From Gammaproteobacteria bacterium (lineage in GTDB: Bacteria; Pseudomonadota; Gammaproteobacteria; UBA4575), in contig JABDMD010000026.1 of the NCBI GenBank assembly GCA_013001685.1, positions 1-53,471 on the forward strand: a stretch of DNA of 53,471 nt, read 5' to 3'. The notes beneath the pieces were generated by a model. It was not told the origin of the DNA and ran no database searches. It was given only the letters and a program-made list of their open reading frames with translations. Positions 33,739-42,090 of the stretch are shown piece after piece (position 1 is the first letter of the stretch; the number at the start of each line of letters is the position of its first letter). The position numbers were made by a program, and so were the translations under genes.

Positions 33739-34116
33739 ATGATTTATTCAGGTGGATGTCACTGTGGAGCTATTCAATTCGAAGTTGAAGTAACAGATGA
33801 CATTAGTTTAGTTGAGTGTAACTGCTCAATCTGTTCTAAAATTGCATATTTGCATTTAATCGTACCAAAAGAAATGTTTAATCTTTTATCGGGCGAAGAT
33901 AGTTATACGACGTATACATTTGATACTCACGAGGCTAAGCATCTTTTTTGTAAAATCTGTGGCATAAAATCGTTTTACATACCAAGGTCACACCCAAATG
34001 GTGTGAGTATAAATGCACGATGTTTAAATGACTTTAATATAGAATCCTTTGAAGTTGAAAAATTTGACGGCCAAAACTGGGAACAAAGTATTGAAAAGCT
34101 AAAAAAGTTTGATTAG
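33739..34116 (+). CDS. GFA/CENP-V family zinc protein
   Basis: A 125-residue protein with the GFA fold's cysteine pattern: GGCHCGAI near the start, ECNCSIC in the first third and FCKICGIKSFY in the last half, which bind two zinc ions. The family includes the glutathione-dependent formaldehyde-activating enzyme, but many small members have unknown substrates, so I do not claim that reaction. It starts 28 bp after glmS with a small 6-bp inverted repeat (33718-33735) in the gap. Confidence 0.85.
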   Translation: MIYSGGCHCGAIQFEVEVTDDISLVECNCSICSKIAYLHLIVPKEMFNLLSGEDSYTTYTFDTHEAKHLFCKICGIKSFYIPRSHPNGVSINARCLNDFNIESFEVEKFDGQNWEQSIEKLKKFD

Positions 34117-34182
34117 TGGCCGAAACTTTTAATGGCTTATGAAAACTAATAACTCAATAGACTACTTAATGAAGAAAACACT

Positions 34183-34764
34183 ATGAAACTATTCAATGGC
34201 GTATTACTGGTATTAATTTTTATTGCATATGTTAGTGGATCTTATGCAGCAGAAGTCACAGCCGGACCAAAAGAAGGCAGCAAGATGGAAGACTTTTCAG
34301 GTACTACTATGAATGGAGGCTCTTTTCAGCTTTCTAAGTTAGTTGAAAAAGGTTCTGTAGTAATAGTAATGCTACGTGGTTTTCCAGGATATCAATGTCC
34401 AGTTTGTTCAACACAAGTTGCGGGTTATATTGCTAAGGCTCAACAGTTTGAAGAGCAAAGAAATACACCTGTAATATTTATTTATCCCGGTAAGGTTAAT
34501 AACCTAGAAAAACGCGCTAAAGAATTTACTGCACCACTTGAGGCAGAAGTAGACTTGCCAAGCAATTTTATTTTTGTGTTAGATCAAGATTATAAAATCA
34601 CAAATCATCTAGGCCTTAGATGGAATGAGCCTGAAGAAACTGCGTATCCTGCAGCTTTCGTAATTGATCACGATGGCTATGTTCAGTATGCAAAAGTTAG
34701 TGACAACCATCGTGGCCGTGCCACAGCAGATGAGATACTAGAATTCCTTGATATTATCCACTGA
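34183..34764 (+). CDS. Exported redoxin/AhpC-TSA-like thiol protein
   Basis: A 193-residue protein with a signal peptide (hydrophobic 5-20, cleavage near SYA-A at 21-23) and a thioredoxin-fold redoxin domain. The redox motif is C-P-V-C (C72 and C75) in GFPGYQCPVCSTQ, and the cis-Pro loop is probably TAYPAAFVIDHDG. It resembles peroxiredoxin-like AhpC/TSA proteins that work in the periplasm. Next to oxyR and the catalase remnant, which supports a peroxide-defence role; the reaction is inferred. Confidence 0.8.
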   Translation: MKLFNGVLLVLIFIAYVSGSYAAEVTAGPKEGSKMEDFSGTTMNGGSFQLSKLVEKGSVVIVMLRGFPGYQCPVCSTQVAGYIAKAQQFEEQRNTPVIFIYPGKVNNLEKRAKEFTAPLEAEVDLPSNFIFVLDQDYKITNHLGLRWNEPEETAYPAAFVIDHDGYVQYAKVSDNHRGRATADEILEFLDIIH

Positions 34765-34999
34765 TTTCGAGAGCTAGTATTTAAGCAACCTTAAAAACAT
34801 TGCCCTAGCTATAAATAATATCCAAAAAATTTAAAGGGAGTTAGGGGGAGGAGTATCTTTGGAGTAAATTTATTTTTCAAGCACCAGAGCAATGAATAAT
34901 CTGTAATTTTCTATTGTTTAATCTCTATTGCTAGCCATCTTATGCTTTTCTTGTTATAAGTAAATTTCATTATTTATATGATAGTAATTGGTTTTATAG
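34765..34999. other. Intergenic, no gene seen
   Basis: 235 bp, AT-rich, between the redoxin gene and oxyR. It must hold the oxyR promoter; a TTGTTA/TTATAT pair around 34953-34982 is possible but weak. No ORF or hairpin of note. Confidence 0.4.
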
Positions 35000-35899
35000 A
35001 TGGTAAACCTACCCACCGTTAAACAGCTACGTTACTTGGTAGCGCTTGAAAAGCATCTGCATTTTGGTCATGCTGCAGAAGCATGCTTTGTCACTCAGTC
35101 CGCATTTAGTGTTGCAATTAAGGATCTGGAAACTCTGTTAAATGTCTCTCTAGTTGATCGCACCAACCGTAGTGTCGTGTTTACCTCAGCTGGTAAGTTA
35201 GTAGCGCAGCAAGCTCGTTTAGTCATTTTTGATATGGAAGGCATTGTTGATATTGCCAAGTCTGTACAAGAGCCACTTAGCGGTGTATTGAAAATGGGAG
35301 TGATCCCTACTATTGCTCCATTCCTGTTGCCAAAGATTCTACCCAAAATTCGCAAGAGTTTCCCTAAGCTGGAGTTATATTTAATAGAAGAACAAACCAA
35401 AAAAATTCATCAATTATTACTGGAAGGTGAGCTAGATATATTATTGCTAGCGTTACCATTTGAGTTGATGAATACTGAAACGATCTCAATTTTTAACGAC
35501 CCCTTCAAGCTTGCTTATAAGAAAGGCACAATATTAATTGACCCTGAGAATTTTTCACCTAACAGACATAATAATGACTCAATTATGTTATTAGAAGATG
35601 GCCATTGTTTGCGCGATCATGCATTGAGTGCTTGTAGCTTGGGAAGAAAAGGAAATATAAGTAAATTTTCTGCAAGCGGGTTGTATAGCTTGATACAAAT
35701 GGTTGATAGTGATCTTGGAGTTACCTTTATTCCACAAATGGCAATCGACAGCGGTTTGCTTAAAAATACTAAAGTTCAAACAAAAGACTTAAAAGATAAA
35801 TCCTATCGTGAGATTGGACTTGCCTGGAGAAAGTCTAGCGTTCGAAAGCAAGAATTTAAGTTACTGGCTGATGTAATTCAGGAGTCTGTTGGAAAGTAA
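35000..35899 (+). CDS. oxyR: Hydrogen peroxide-sensing LysR regulator OxyR
   Basis: A 299-residue LysR-family activator with an N-terminal winged HTH (about 4-63, including HFGHAAEACFVTQSAFSVAI) and effector domain. The two redox cysteines are present at C203 and C212 in LLEDGHCLRDHALSAC, with the same spacing of nine as E. coli C199/C208, so peroxide sensing should be intact. The 3' end overlaps the end of the convergent YbaN pseudogene by 44 bp. Its probable target, the catalase gene, is broken. Confidence 0.93.
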   Translation: MVNLPTVKQLRYLVALEKHLHFGHAAEACFVTQSAFSVAIKDLETLLNVSLVDRTNRSVVFTSAGKLVAQQARLVIFDMEGIVDIAKSVQEPLSGVLKMGVIPTIAPFLLPKILPKIRKSFPKLELYLIEEQTKKIHQLLLEGELDILLLALPFELMNTETISIFNDPFKLAYKKGTILIDPENFSPNRHNNDSIMLLEDGHCLRDHALSACSLGRKGNISKFSASGLYSLIQMVDSDLGVTFIPQMAIDSGLLKNTKVQTKDLKDKSYREIGLAWRKSSVRKQEFKLLADVIQESVGK

Positions 35900-36262
35900 C
35901 TTGTTGTATCTGATCAGGTTTGGAAAATAAGTAAGCTAATAAGACAAGAAAGCCGACTCCTACTGCAAATAATACATATGTATTCTCAACGCATAACACC
36001 GTGATTAAATAGGATGCAGTGATTGAGATAGCTGCAATCCACTTAGCTCGAGTTGGGTTAATACGTTGTTGTTGCCAATCTTGAATTGATTTTGCAAACG
36101 GTGATTCATACAACAGCTAAGCGTGGAAAGTGGGTGAAGATTTAGTAAATGTCCAGGTGGCTAATAAAATAAAACAGGTGGAGGGTAATAATCGAAGAAA
36201 TGCGCCTACTATACCTAAACTAAGGGTAACTCCACTGATAGTGCTGTTGGTAATTTTTTCAT
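35856..36262 (-). pseudogene. ybaN: DUF454/YbaN inner-membrane protein, pseudogene
   Basis: Three pieces of one protein are visible. From ATG 36262 the frame reads MKKLPTALSV and soon stops. The family sequence then continues in another frame as SLGIVGAFLRLLPSTCFILLA...FTKSSPTFHA up to a TAG at about 36117-36119, and after the TAG as LLYESPFAKSIQDW to the end at 35856. The TAG sits where YbaN has Trp (SSPRFHAWLLYRS in E. coli). So there is one frameshift plus one amber stop. Only the last third (from 36113) is an open ORF. Confidence 0.85.
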
Positions 36263-36289
36263 CTTTAGTTCCAAATTGAATGTTAGAAG

Positions 36290-36318
36290 GTGCCGGGCTG
36301 TCTTTAACAACCCGGCAC
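36290..36318. terminator. Stem-loop after catalase (probable terminator)
   Basis: Perfect 8-bp stem GTGCCGGG (36290-36297) / CCCGGCAC (36311-36318) with a 13-nt loop that can pair a further 3 bp. It lies 11 bp past the catalase stop. The T-run on the catalase strand is poor, while TTTT follows on the opposite strand. Confidence 0.6.
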
Positions 36319-36328
36319 TGGTTTTAAA

Positions 36329-37816
36329 TTAACTGGCTTTACGTATCCCAGTTATCGCTGCTATGGATTCTCGCACCATGCTTCCATACTTAGGATCTGC
36401 TTGATCAAAGTGAGGAATCATGCGTTCTTGTACTTCTGCAGAACACTGACTTAATCCACCGGCAATGTTGTCTGCAACTTGTTGTTGCTGGTCCTCAGAC
36501 ATTAAGCGAAACAAGTCACCGGCTTGTGTATAGTCATCATTACCTGCATTACGATCATAACGATCGGCATCACCTGAAATACGAAGTGGTGGTTCAGGTA
36601 TTTCCACGCCTTCTACAGGCCCACCTTTAGAGTTGGGATTGTAATTAACACCCGGTTGATCAATTAGGTTTTGTTCAGATCCAGGTTGTATTACACCTGC
36701 CATCGCGCCTGAGCGTTGGTAGTTTTGTGCACGGGTTGCATGTGGGCAGTTAACATGAACCTGATTGTAATTTGCACCTATGCGGTAACGATGTGCACCT
36801 TGGTAAGCAAATAATCTTGCTTGAAGCATTTTATCCGGTGATGCCCCAATGCCAGGAACCATGTTACTAGGTGCAAATGCAGATTGCTCAGTTTCTGCAA
36901 AATAGTTCTCAACGTTTCGATTAAGCTCTAAAGTACCTATTTCAATTAATGGATAATCGCTATGGTTCCAAACTTTAGTTACATCAAAAGGATTAACTTT
37001 GTAATTTTCAGCATCAGCTTCCGGCATAATTTGCACTTTTACCGCCCACTGAGGAAAGTCTCCATTCTCAATAGAGTCGACTAAATCACGTTGTGCATGA
37101 TCAGGGCCTTGTCCAGCTACTTCACGAGACTTAGGTTCGGTTAAATATTCAATACCTTGTTTGGTTTTAAAGTGAAACTTCACCCAATAACGTTCACCAT
37201 CCTTATTCCACATGCCAAAAGTATGCGAACCATAACCATTCATGTGTCAGTAGTCTGCGGGTACACCTCGATCAGACATCAAGATAGTTATCTGATGCAT
37301 CGCTTCTGGATTTAATGACCAATAATCCCAAACGGCTTCTGGTGATTTAAGATTTGTTTGTGGATCACGTTTTTGCGTGTGAATAAAGTCTGGAAACTTA
37401 TGTCCGTCACGAATAAAAAACACCGGGGTGTTGTTTCCTACAATGTCGTGATTGCCTTCCTTGGTATAAAACTTCAATGCAAAGCCACGTGGATCACGTT
37501 CTGCATCGCCTGAACCCATTTCACCCCCAACAGTTGAAAAGCGAAGAAAAACTTCGGTTTGTTTGCCTTTTCCATTTAGGAAATCAGCAATAGTGTAATC
37601 CGAAAGATCTTTGTCTAAAGTAAATGTGCCGTATGCGCCAGTTCCTTTGGCATGTACTACACGTTCTGGAATCCTTTCGCGGTTAAAATGTGCAAGCTTT
37701 TCCATTAGTGCCACGTCTTGCATTAAAACTGGACCACGCGCACCTGCGGTTACTGCGTTTTGATCATCGGCTATAGGAATGCCAGCAGAAGTTGTCATTT
37801 TGTTTTGTGTCATCAT
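36329..37816 (-). pseudogene. katA: Catalase, interrupted by an in-frame TGA
   Basis: Monofunctional heme catalase split by one stop. The first 189 codons (37816 to 37250) include the heme-side [12 protein letters not shown] with catalytic H55 and [18 protein letters not shown]. Then TGA at 37247-37249, and the same frame continues HMNGYGSHTF to 36329, including the heme-ligand region RLFAYQGAHRYRIGAN. Catalases have YRHM here, so the TGA replaces an Arg codon (CGA to TGA). Without it the product would be 495 residues, full length. Inactive unless the stop is suppressed or a sequencing error. Confidence 0.93.
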
Positions 37817-38137
37817 TAAGCTCCTTATCGTAAAAAATATTTCAGGTTATCGAAGGATTTAATTCCTGATGGCAGTAATGATCCTCTTCTAACAATTATT
37901 AGTAAAATTCATTGTTTTCATAATAATAATCGTATTTGTAAATGATATAATTCATCTGTATTTTCCATCTAACACCTGTCGGGGATTTAGCACCGTTTAA
38001 GATTGATGATAGTTAAGGTACTGAATATAAATGAATTTATAAGGGTATGAATGAGCGGTAGTAAAGAAAAACTGTGAGTAAGCTCAAGTAATTACAGAGA
38101 GTTTATTACTACACTGTACCTGTTAGTTGATTACTGA
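37817..38137. other. Upstream region of catalase, no gene seen
   Basis: About 320 bp between the catalase start and the riboswitch. AT-rich; contains a TATAAT hexamer at 37946-37951 on the + strand without a convincing -35. Should carry the catalase promoter on the - strand. No ORF recognised. Confidence 0.35.
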
Positions 38138-38240
38138 GGAGTAATACTACTACTGAAAAGGGCAAACCTCGCGAAAGCTAGGGGCGCAAAATTACCGGTC
38201 TAAGGAAGCAAGGATTCTATGACAGCGGAATTACCAGATA
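38138..38240 (+). ncRNA. Cyclic di-GMP-I (GEMM) riboswitch aptamer
   Basis: The conserved core is intact on the + strand: AGGGCAAACC at 38159-38168, a P2 hairpin with GAAA tetraloop (GCGAAAGC), GGCGCAAA, then the P3 5' arm CCGGTCTA and 3' arm TATGACAGCGG. The closing stem P1 can form from GTAAT (38141-38145) and ATTAC (38230-38234). These match the c-di-GMP-I class. No obvious gene follows on the same strand within 400 bp: cynS and a small ORF downstream are both on the opposite strand. Confidence 0.85.
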
Positions 38241-38315
38241 GTGAACCTCTCTCTCCAACAACTCTCTCATTCTCTAAGTCTGAACGCTGTATACCTTGCT
38301 TCCTATTTCCTTTTA

Positions 38316-38334
38316 ACTAGGCATTTCGCCTAGT
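38316..38334. other. 7-bp perfect hairpin downstream of the riboswitch
   Basis: ACTAGGC (38316-38322), 5-nt loop, GCCTAGT (38328-38334). About 75 bp past the aptamer on the + strand and 45 bp past the small ORF on the - strand. No T-tract follows on either strand, so intrinsic termination is doubtful. Confidence 0.45.
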
Positions 38335-38378
38335 CATCAAGTTTCGTTATTGTTGTAGGTAATGAAGTAAATACTTCG

Positions 38379-38453
38379 TTACACTTTTTTTGAATTGCTC
38401 CAGATAATAAAAACCGCAACTGCAGCTAAAAGTAAATAAATAAAATCGTACAT
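38379..38453 (-). CDS. 24-residue single-span membrane peptide ORF
   Basis: A 25-codon ORF with an excellent Shine-Dalgarno (aggaggcaat directly before ATG). The product starts MYDFIYLLLAAVAVFIIW and ends SNSKKV: one hydrophobic helix with a basic tail, the design of small membrane proteins. It runs towards the riboswitch, antisense to its read-through RNA. No homology is recognised; it may be a regulator or accessory peptide. Confidence 0.5.
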   Translation of the reverse strand: MYDFIYLLLAAVAVFIIWSNSKKV

Positions 38454-38632
38454 ATTGCCTCCTAATGTTTTCATTATTTAAAATATTTTAACAATATAAA
38501 TTTATTTAGTGATGCAATATTTTAATTAAATTAATAAACTGGTTTTATAATATTTAAATATTAGCTAAATAATTAGTAATGAACGCTAACATTACTATGT
38601 GAACATTTGTAACTATTACTCTAGATTAATAA
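38454..38632. other. Intergenic, no gene seen
   Basis: 179 bp of very AT-rich sequence between the small ORF and the end of cynS. The promoter of the small ORF (- strand) should lie here. No other feature seen. Confidence 0.35.
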
Positions 38633-39118
38633 TCACCACGATGTATATTTTAAAAACTTGCCATTTAGCGTAATAACAACACGATCGCCTTTTGGATTTT
38701 TCTCTTTGTCGATGTCCATTGAAAAATCAATTGCACTCATAATTCCATCGCCAAACTTTTCAGCAATGATTTCTTTAATTGTGTCACCATATACTCCAAC
38801 AATTTCATACAATCGATAAATTACCGGGTCTTGTGGAATTGTTTTAGCCCATTCTTTATGTGGATACTCTTGTAGTAGGGAACATACACTGTCGTCCAAT
38901 TCAAGTAATTCGCAGAGGTTTTTTGCTATCTCCTCAGATGTGCTATTCATACCAAGGCAAGCGGAGGCAATCCAAGTCTCTCCCACATTTAACTTCTCTG
39001 CAATGTCATTCCATGTAAGACCCTTTGATTTTTTTGCAGTAACAATTAAATCGGTCATTTCTTCTTTAGTCATGGATTTATTTACCACTCGTACTGCTTC
39101 GGTCATAATTTCACTCAT
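38633..39118 (-). CDS. cynS: Cyanate hydratase (cyanase)
   Basis: Decomposes cyanate with bicarbonate to ammonia and CO2. With the start at 39118 the product is 161 residues (E. coli 156). Catalytic residues R102, E105 and S128 keep the E. coli spacing (R96, E99, S122) within DPVIYRLYEIVGVYG and FGDGIMSAIDFSM; the N-terminal HTH-like domain is present. I prefer ATG 39118 to the upstream ATG at 39157 because ggaggaagtgaa directly precedes it. No cynT or cynR is adjacent. Confidence 0.93.
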   Translation of the reverse strand: MSEIMTEAVRVVNKSMTKEEMTDLIVTAKKSKGLTWNDIAEKLNVGETWIASACLGMNSTSEEIAKNLCELLELDDSVCSLLQEYPHKEWAKTIPQDPVIYRLYEIVGVYGDTIKEIIAEKFGDGIMSAIDFSMDIDKEKNPKGDRVVITLNGKFLKYTSW

Positions 39119-39462
39119 TTCACTTCCTCCATTACAAATAACAACTATTCGATACACGAATTATGCCAGTACCTAATAATTCAATGTTTATAGACGCTTA
39201 TTTATTGGATAGGTAGATATTGCCGTTAGTATGCTATTGAGGTTGCACTATAATGCTGCATACACGCACCAAGATGACGCAATTATTGAGAATAAATTTT
39301 AGATATCTAATTATCGCTTGCGGCTGGATGCGGACACTCAGGAAGTAAATTAAGGGGCATTTTTAGTTGAAAACTTCAAAAAATAAATTGACCTAATGTC
39401 TGCTAATGGCCCAATGCGGACAACCAAATATTCAAGCACATACAGTTTAATAAACTAAAAAA
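39119..39462. other. Intergenic, no gene seen
   Basis: 344 bp between cynS and the next leftward gene. No credible ORF or RNA; a TATAAT hexamer near 39250 is not supported by a good -35. Presumably holds the cynS promoter on the - strand. Confidence 0.35.
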
Positions 39463-39780
39463 TTATTCCATTACCTCCATCCATCCAATGTGTCTCCATT
39501 CACTCTTGTTAGGATTTATACCCGGCATACGTCCTAGTATTGATATATCCATTAAACAGCGCCTGCCTGAGACTTTTATAATAAGCCTGGCTTTATGAAT
39601 ATCGGGCTCACCATCTATTTGAAAAAAATCGTCCCATACCTGATCAATGTCTTCCAAGGGAACCATATTCGGGTGGAGGTCCATTATGAATGGATTGGGC
39701 CAATTAACACCCGGTACACGCATGATTGAACATAATGCTTTAGCTAAATCCTCATATTGCTCCAGGGTTGGTACAGCCAT
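39463..39780 (-). CDS. Hypothetical 105-residue protein
   Basis: No family recognised. It has a strong ribosome-binding site (aaggagacattcc before ATG), a soluble composition without signal peptide or membrane helix, and several Trp residues and Pro-rich turns (VPGVNWPNPFIMDLHPNMVPLEDIDQVW). The balanced composition and start site support a real gene. Leftward, alone between cynS and the nuclease remnant. Confidence 0.65.
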   Translation of the reverse strand: MAVPTLEQYEDLAKALCSIMRVPGVNWPNPFIMDLHPNMVPLEDIDQVWDDFFQIDGEPDIHKARLIIKVSGRRCLMDISILGRMPGINPNKSEWRHIGWMEVME

Positions 39781-39889
39781 GGAATGTCTCCTTCATGTAT
39801 TTATTATGCGAATATGAGTTCTAATAACTCAGTTATCCATACATGAGTATGATGTACATCAATTTCATATCAGAATATTGTTTGAAATA

Positions 39890-40030
39890 GTGATTAGGAA
39901 AACTTTCTTTTATTTGTTCTTAATCATCGCACTCGCATTTTTTTATGTCACATGTAGTGATGTAAATGCTGCTAAAAAAGTTTACGAAGGTGCAATCCTC
40001 AAAGTCACAGACGGTGATAGCATTAATTGA
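39890..40030 (+). pseudogene. Truncated thermonuclease (SNase) remnant
   Basis: A 46-codon frame beginning at GTG 39890 reads as a hydrophobic leader (FFYLFLIIALAFFYV), a lipobox-like VTC, then AKKVYEGAILKVTDGDSI followed by TGA at 40028. VYEGxxxxVxDGDSI is the first strand pair of the staphylococcal-nuclease fold. No continuation of the fold is found in any frame over the next 100 bp, so the 3' part is deleted. Confidence 0.65.
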
Positions 40031-40126
40031 ACACTATTGGCCGATAAAAATCTGTTCCTACAATTTCTGTACTTTCACCATCCATAGTGGTCGAAGTAGA
40101 AATTTAATTCTTAAAAGCTAGATTAT

Positions 40127-42064
40127 TTAAGTTTTTACAGCCCTAGCAAAAAGCAATACAGCCGTTAGCAAGTAAAAAGCACCACCTCCGCCACCACCAC
40201 CATCTGAAGCTGCTGGACTGCTAGAAGCCACTGTACGTTCTAATGCAGTTGCAGTTGAGGTATTCGATGCCACGCTTCCAATCGCGTTCATAGCGACAAC
40301 CTGATAAGTATATGCAGTGTCTACGGTTAGGTTGGTATAACTATCTGTATAAGAAGTGGTGTTTGCAGGTAAGTTTGTAATGGTAGCAAAGCCTCCACCG
40401 TTACTTGACCTTTGCACCATAAAGTTTTGTTCATTATTGCTATTGTCTGCCCAAGTTAATGCAATATCACCAGTGTTTTGTGCGCTTGCGCTAAAACTTG
40501 AAGGCGCAACAGGCGCAGCGGCAGCTTGGTTTACTGTACGGTTGTCAGTAACAAGTTGGTTTCCAGTAACAATGTCAATTCTTTGAGTGACATTTGAACT
40601 ATCAAATGAAGAAGTGAACGTGAAGGTACCTAATCCAGCTGTCTGGATTTTTTCTGTAATGATTTGTTGCGCAGCAGCAGCAATAGAGGCAATTGTGCAT
40701 TGATATGATTTACCAGCTGCTAGTAAAGTGCAGGCTTGTCCATTAACTGTAACTTCGCTAAAACTTGCAAATGCTACATTATCGATATCACCATCGATTT
40801 GTACGTTGCTAACTGTAACCGTACCGTTATTAGTGACAGAAACTTGACGAGTAATTTCTTGTTGTTGCGCTAGATTATTTGGTGGTGCGGCACCGAAACG
40901 AGCAAGTGCGATATCAATGGGTTCTTTGTAACAATTTCCAAGTGCAATATGAGCATTTATATCATCCCTTGAACATTGCGAAAATGCATTTAATCCATTC
41001 GCTACAACAGGAGACATAATAAAAGTACTTACTAGGCAAGCAGCATTGTTTGGTGGACCATCATGTTCAGCACCAAAGTTATGTCCCATCTCATGTGCAA
41101 GAATGACTGATGCTACCCCTTCCGAAGCGCGATCTTCGTTCACACTTACAGCTATATTCAATCCATTTTGTACTACACAAGTTGCACTTAAAGGTGCGAT
41201 GCCAGCTACACCATTACCTACAAGCGGTACTTGAATGTCTCGAGCAGTAATTAAAGCGCCTAAAGTAAGTTGATTGTTTCCAAATACATTAGCTTGGTTA
41301 AGAATAACCTGATTTAACAATACTTCAGCATCAGTTACACCAGCAAAGAGTGGATTGTTATTGTCGAAACTTTGTATTGCTGTGTTGTTAATGGCAATGC
41401 CTAGGCTGTTGCGATAGATTGCATCAACATTATTCAATATGCGCATCGCACGTTGTACTGAGTCGGCATATTGAGCGGTATGAAATTGATCTAGCGCAAG
41501 CACTACATTGACGGCTTGAGTGATACTACCTACTGCAAAGGCAACATTATTTTGCCCTAGTACTCCACCATTCACAGCATTCGCACTTGGAATGATCGAT
41601 GCCAAAGCAGATTTCGTAACTTCATTGTATGCATGCGGCATAGCACACATATTTGATAGATCAAATTCACCGCTTAGGTTCAGCTCGCTGGCTTCCATCG
41701 AGACAGAAACATTATTGCCTACAACACTTAGTGCGACTCCGGAAAGACCGGCACCTTTTAGCTCATATAGTTTGTCGTGAATAGATGCAAGGCCTTGCCA
41801 TTCACCATCATGATAAGAAGCAGCTACCCAGCTGCCAGGCACTTCAGGAGCAATACCTTGATAGAGTTCTAAATCGTTATTTTCTTCTGTACTTGTATAA
41901 ACATTGACGTGAATGCGTTCAGCTAAGCTACTTTTTTCTAGTTCAACTGCGTAATCAATTCCATCGACTGTAATAAATAAGTCATCTAGGTCAGGATCAG
42001 CTTGTGCATTACATATGGTTAAACCCCAAATTATTAATATGTGTAATCCAACTCGTATACTCAT
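40127..42064 (-). CDS. Secreted M12B-type zinc metallopeptidase with C-terminal sorting tail
   Basis: A 645-residue secreted protease. Signal peptide 1-20 (cleavage after CNA). A reprolysin-like catalytic domain contains HEMGHNFGAEHD (324-335, the HExxHxxGxxHD zinc site) and a Met-turn FIMSP (348-352). A CARDB-like segment is followed by an Fn3-type domain (about 515-605). The C-terminus is a seven-Gly run (624-630), a hydrophobic helix and a basic end, the layout of a GlyGly-CTERM sorting signal handled by rhombosortase and type II secretion. Neither partner is in the window. Confidence 0.88.
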   Translation of the reverse strand: MSIRVGLHILIIWGLTICNAQADPDLDDLFITVDGIDYAVELEKSSLAERIHVNVYTSTEENNDLELYQGIAPEVPGSWVAASYHDGEWQGLASIHDKLYELKGAGLSGVALSVVGNNVSVSMEASELNLSGEFDLSNMCAMPHAYNEVTKSALASIIPSANAVNGGVLGQNNVAFAVGSITQAVNVVLALDQFHTAQYADSVQRAMRILNNVDAIYRNSLGIAINNTAIQSFDNNNPLFAGVTDAEVLLNQVILNQANVFGNNQLTLGALITARDIQVPLVGNGVAGIAPLSATCVVQNGLNIAVSVNEDRASEGVASVILAHEMGHNFGAEHDGPPNNAACLVSTFIMSPVVANGLNAFSQCSRDDINAHIALGNCYKEPIDIALARFGAAPPNNLAQQQEITRQVSVTNNGTVTVSNVQIDGDIDNVAFASFSEVTVNGQACTLLAAGKSYQCTIASIAAAAQQIITEKIQTAGLGTFTFTSSFDSSNVTQRIDIVTGNQLVTDNRTVNQAAAAPVAPSSFSASAQNTGDIALTWADNSNNEQNFMVQRSSNGGGFATITNLPANTTSYTDSYTNLTVDTAYTYQVVAMNAIGSVASNTSTATALERTVASSSPAASDGGGGGGGAFYLLTAVLLFARAVKT

Positions 42065-42090
42065 AAGTAGCCATTTTGTGTTAACCAGTT

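Noticed and set aside
36329-37816. Selenocysteine or recoded TGA in catalase
   Set aside because: The position is Arg in all catalases I know, not Cys, and I see no selenocysteine insertion hairpin after the TGA.
38219-38320. 33-codon + strand ORF starting inside the riboswitch (MTAELPDSEPLSPTTLSF)
   Set aside because: It begins within helix P3 of the aptamer, has no ribosome-binding site and a low-complexity Ser/Pro/Leu content; likely chance.
39119-39157. Longer cyanase start (174 residues)
   Set aside because: The ATG at 39118 has an excellent ribosome-binding site; the upstream start would place that site inside the coding region.
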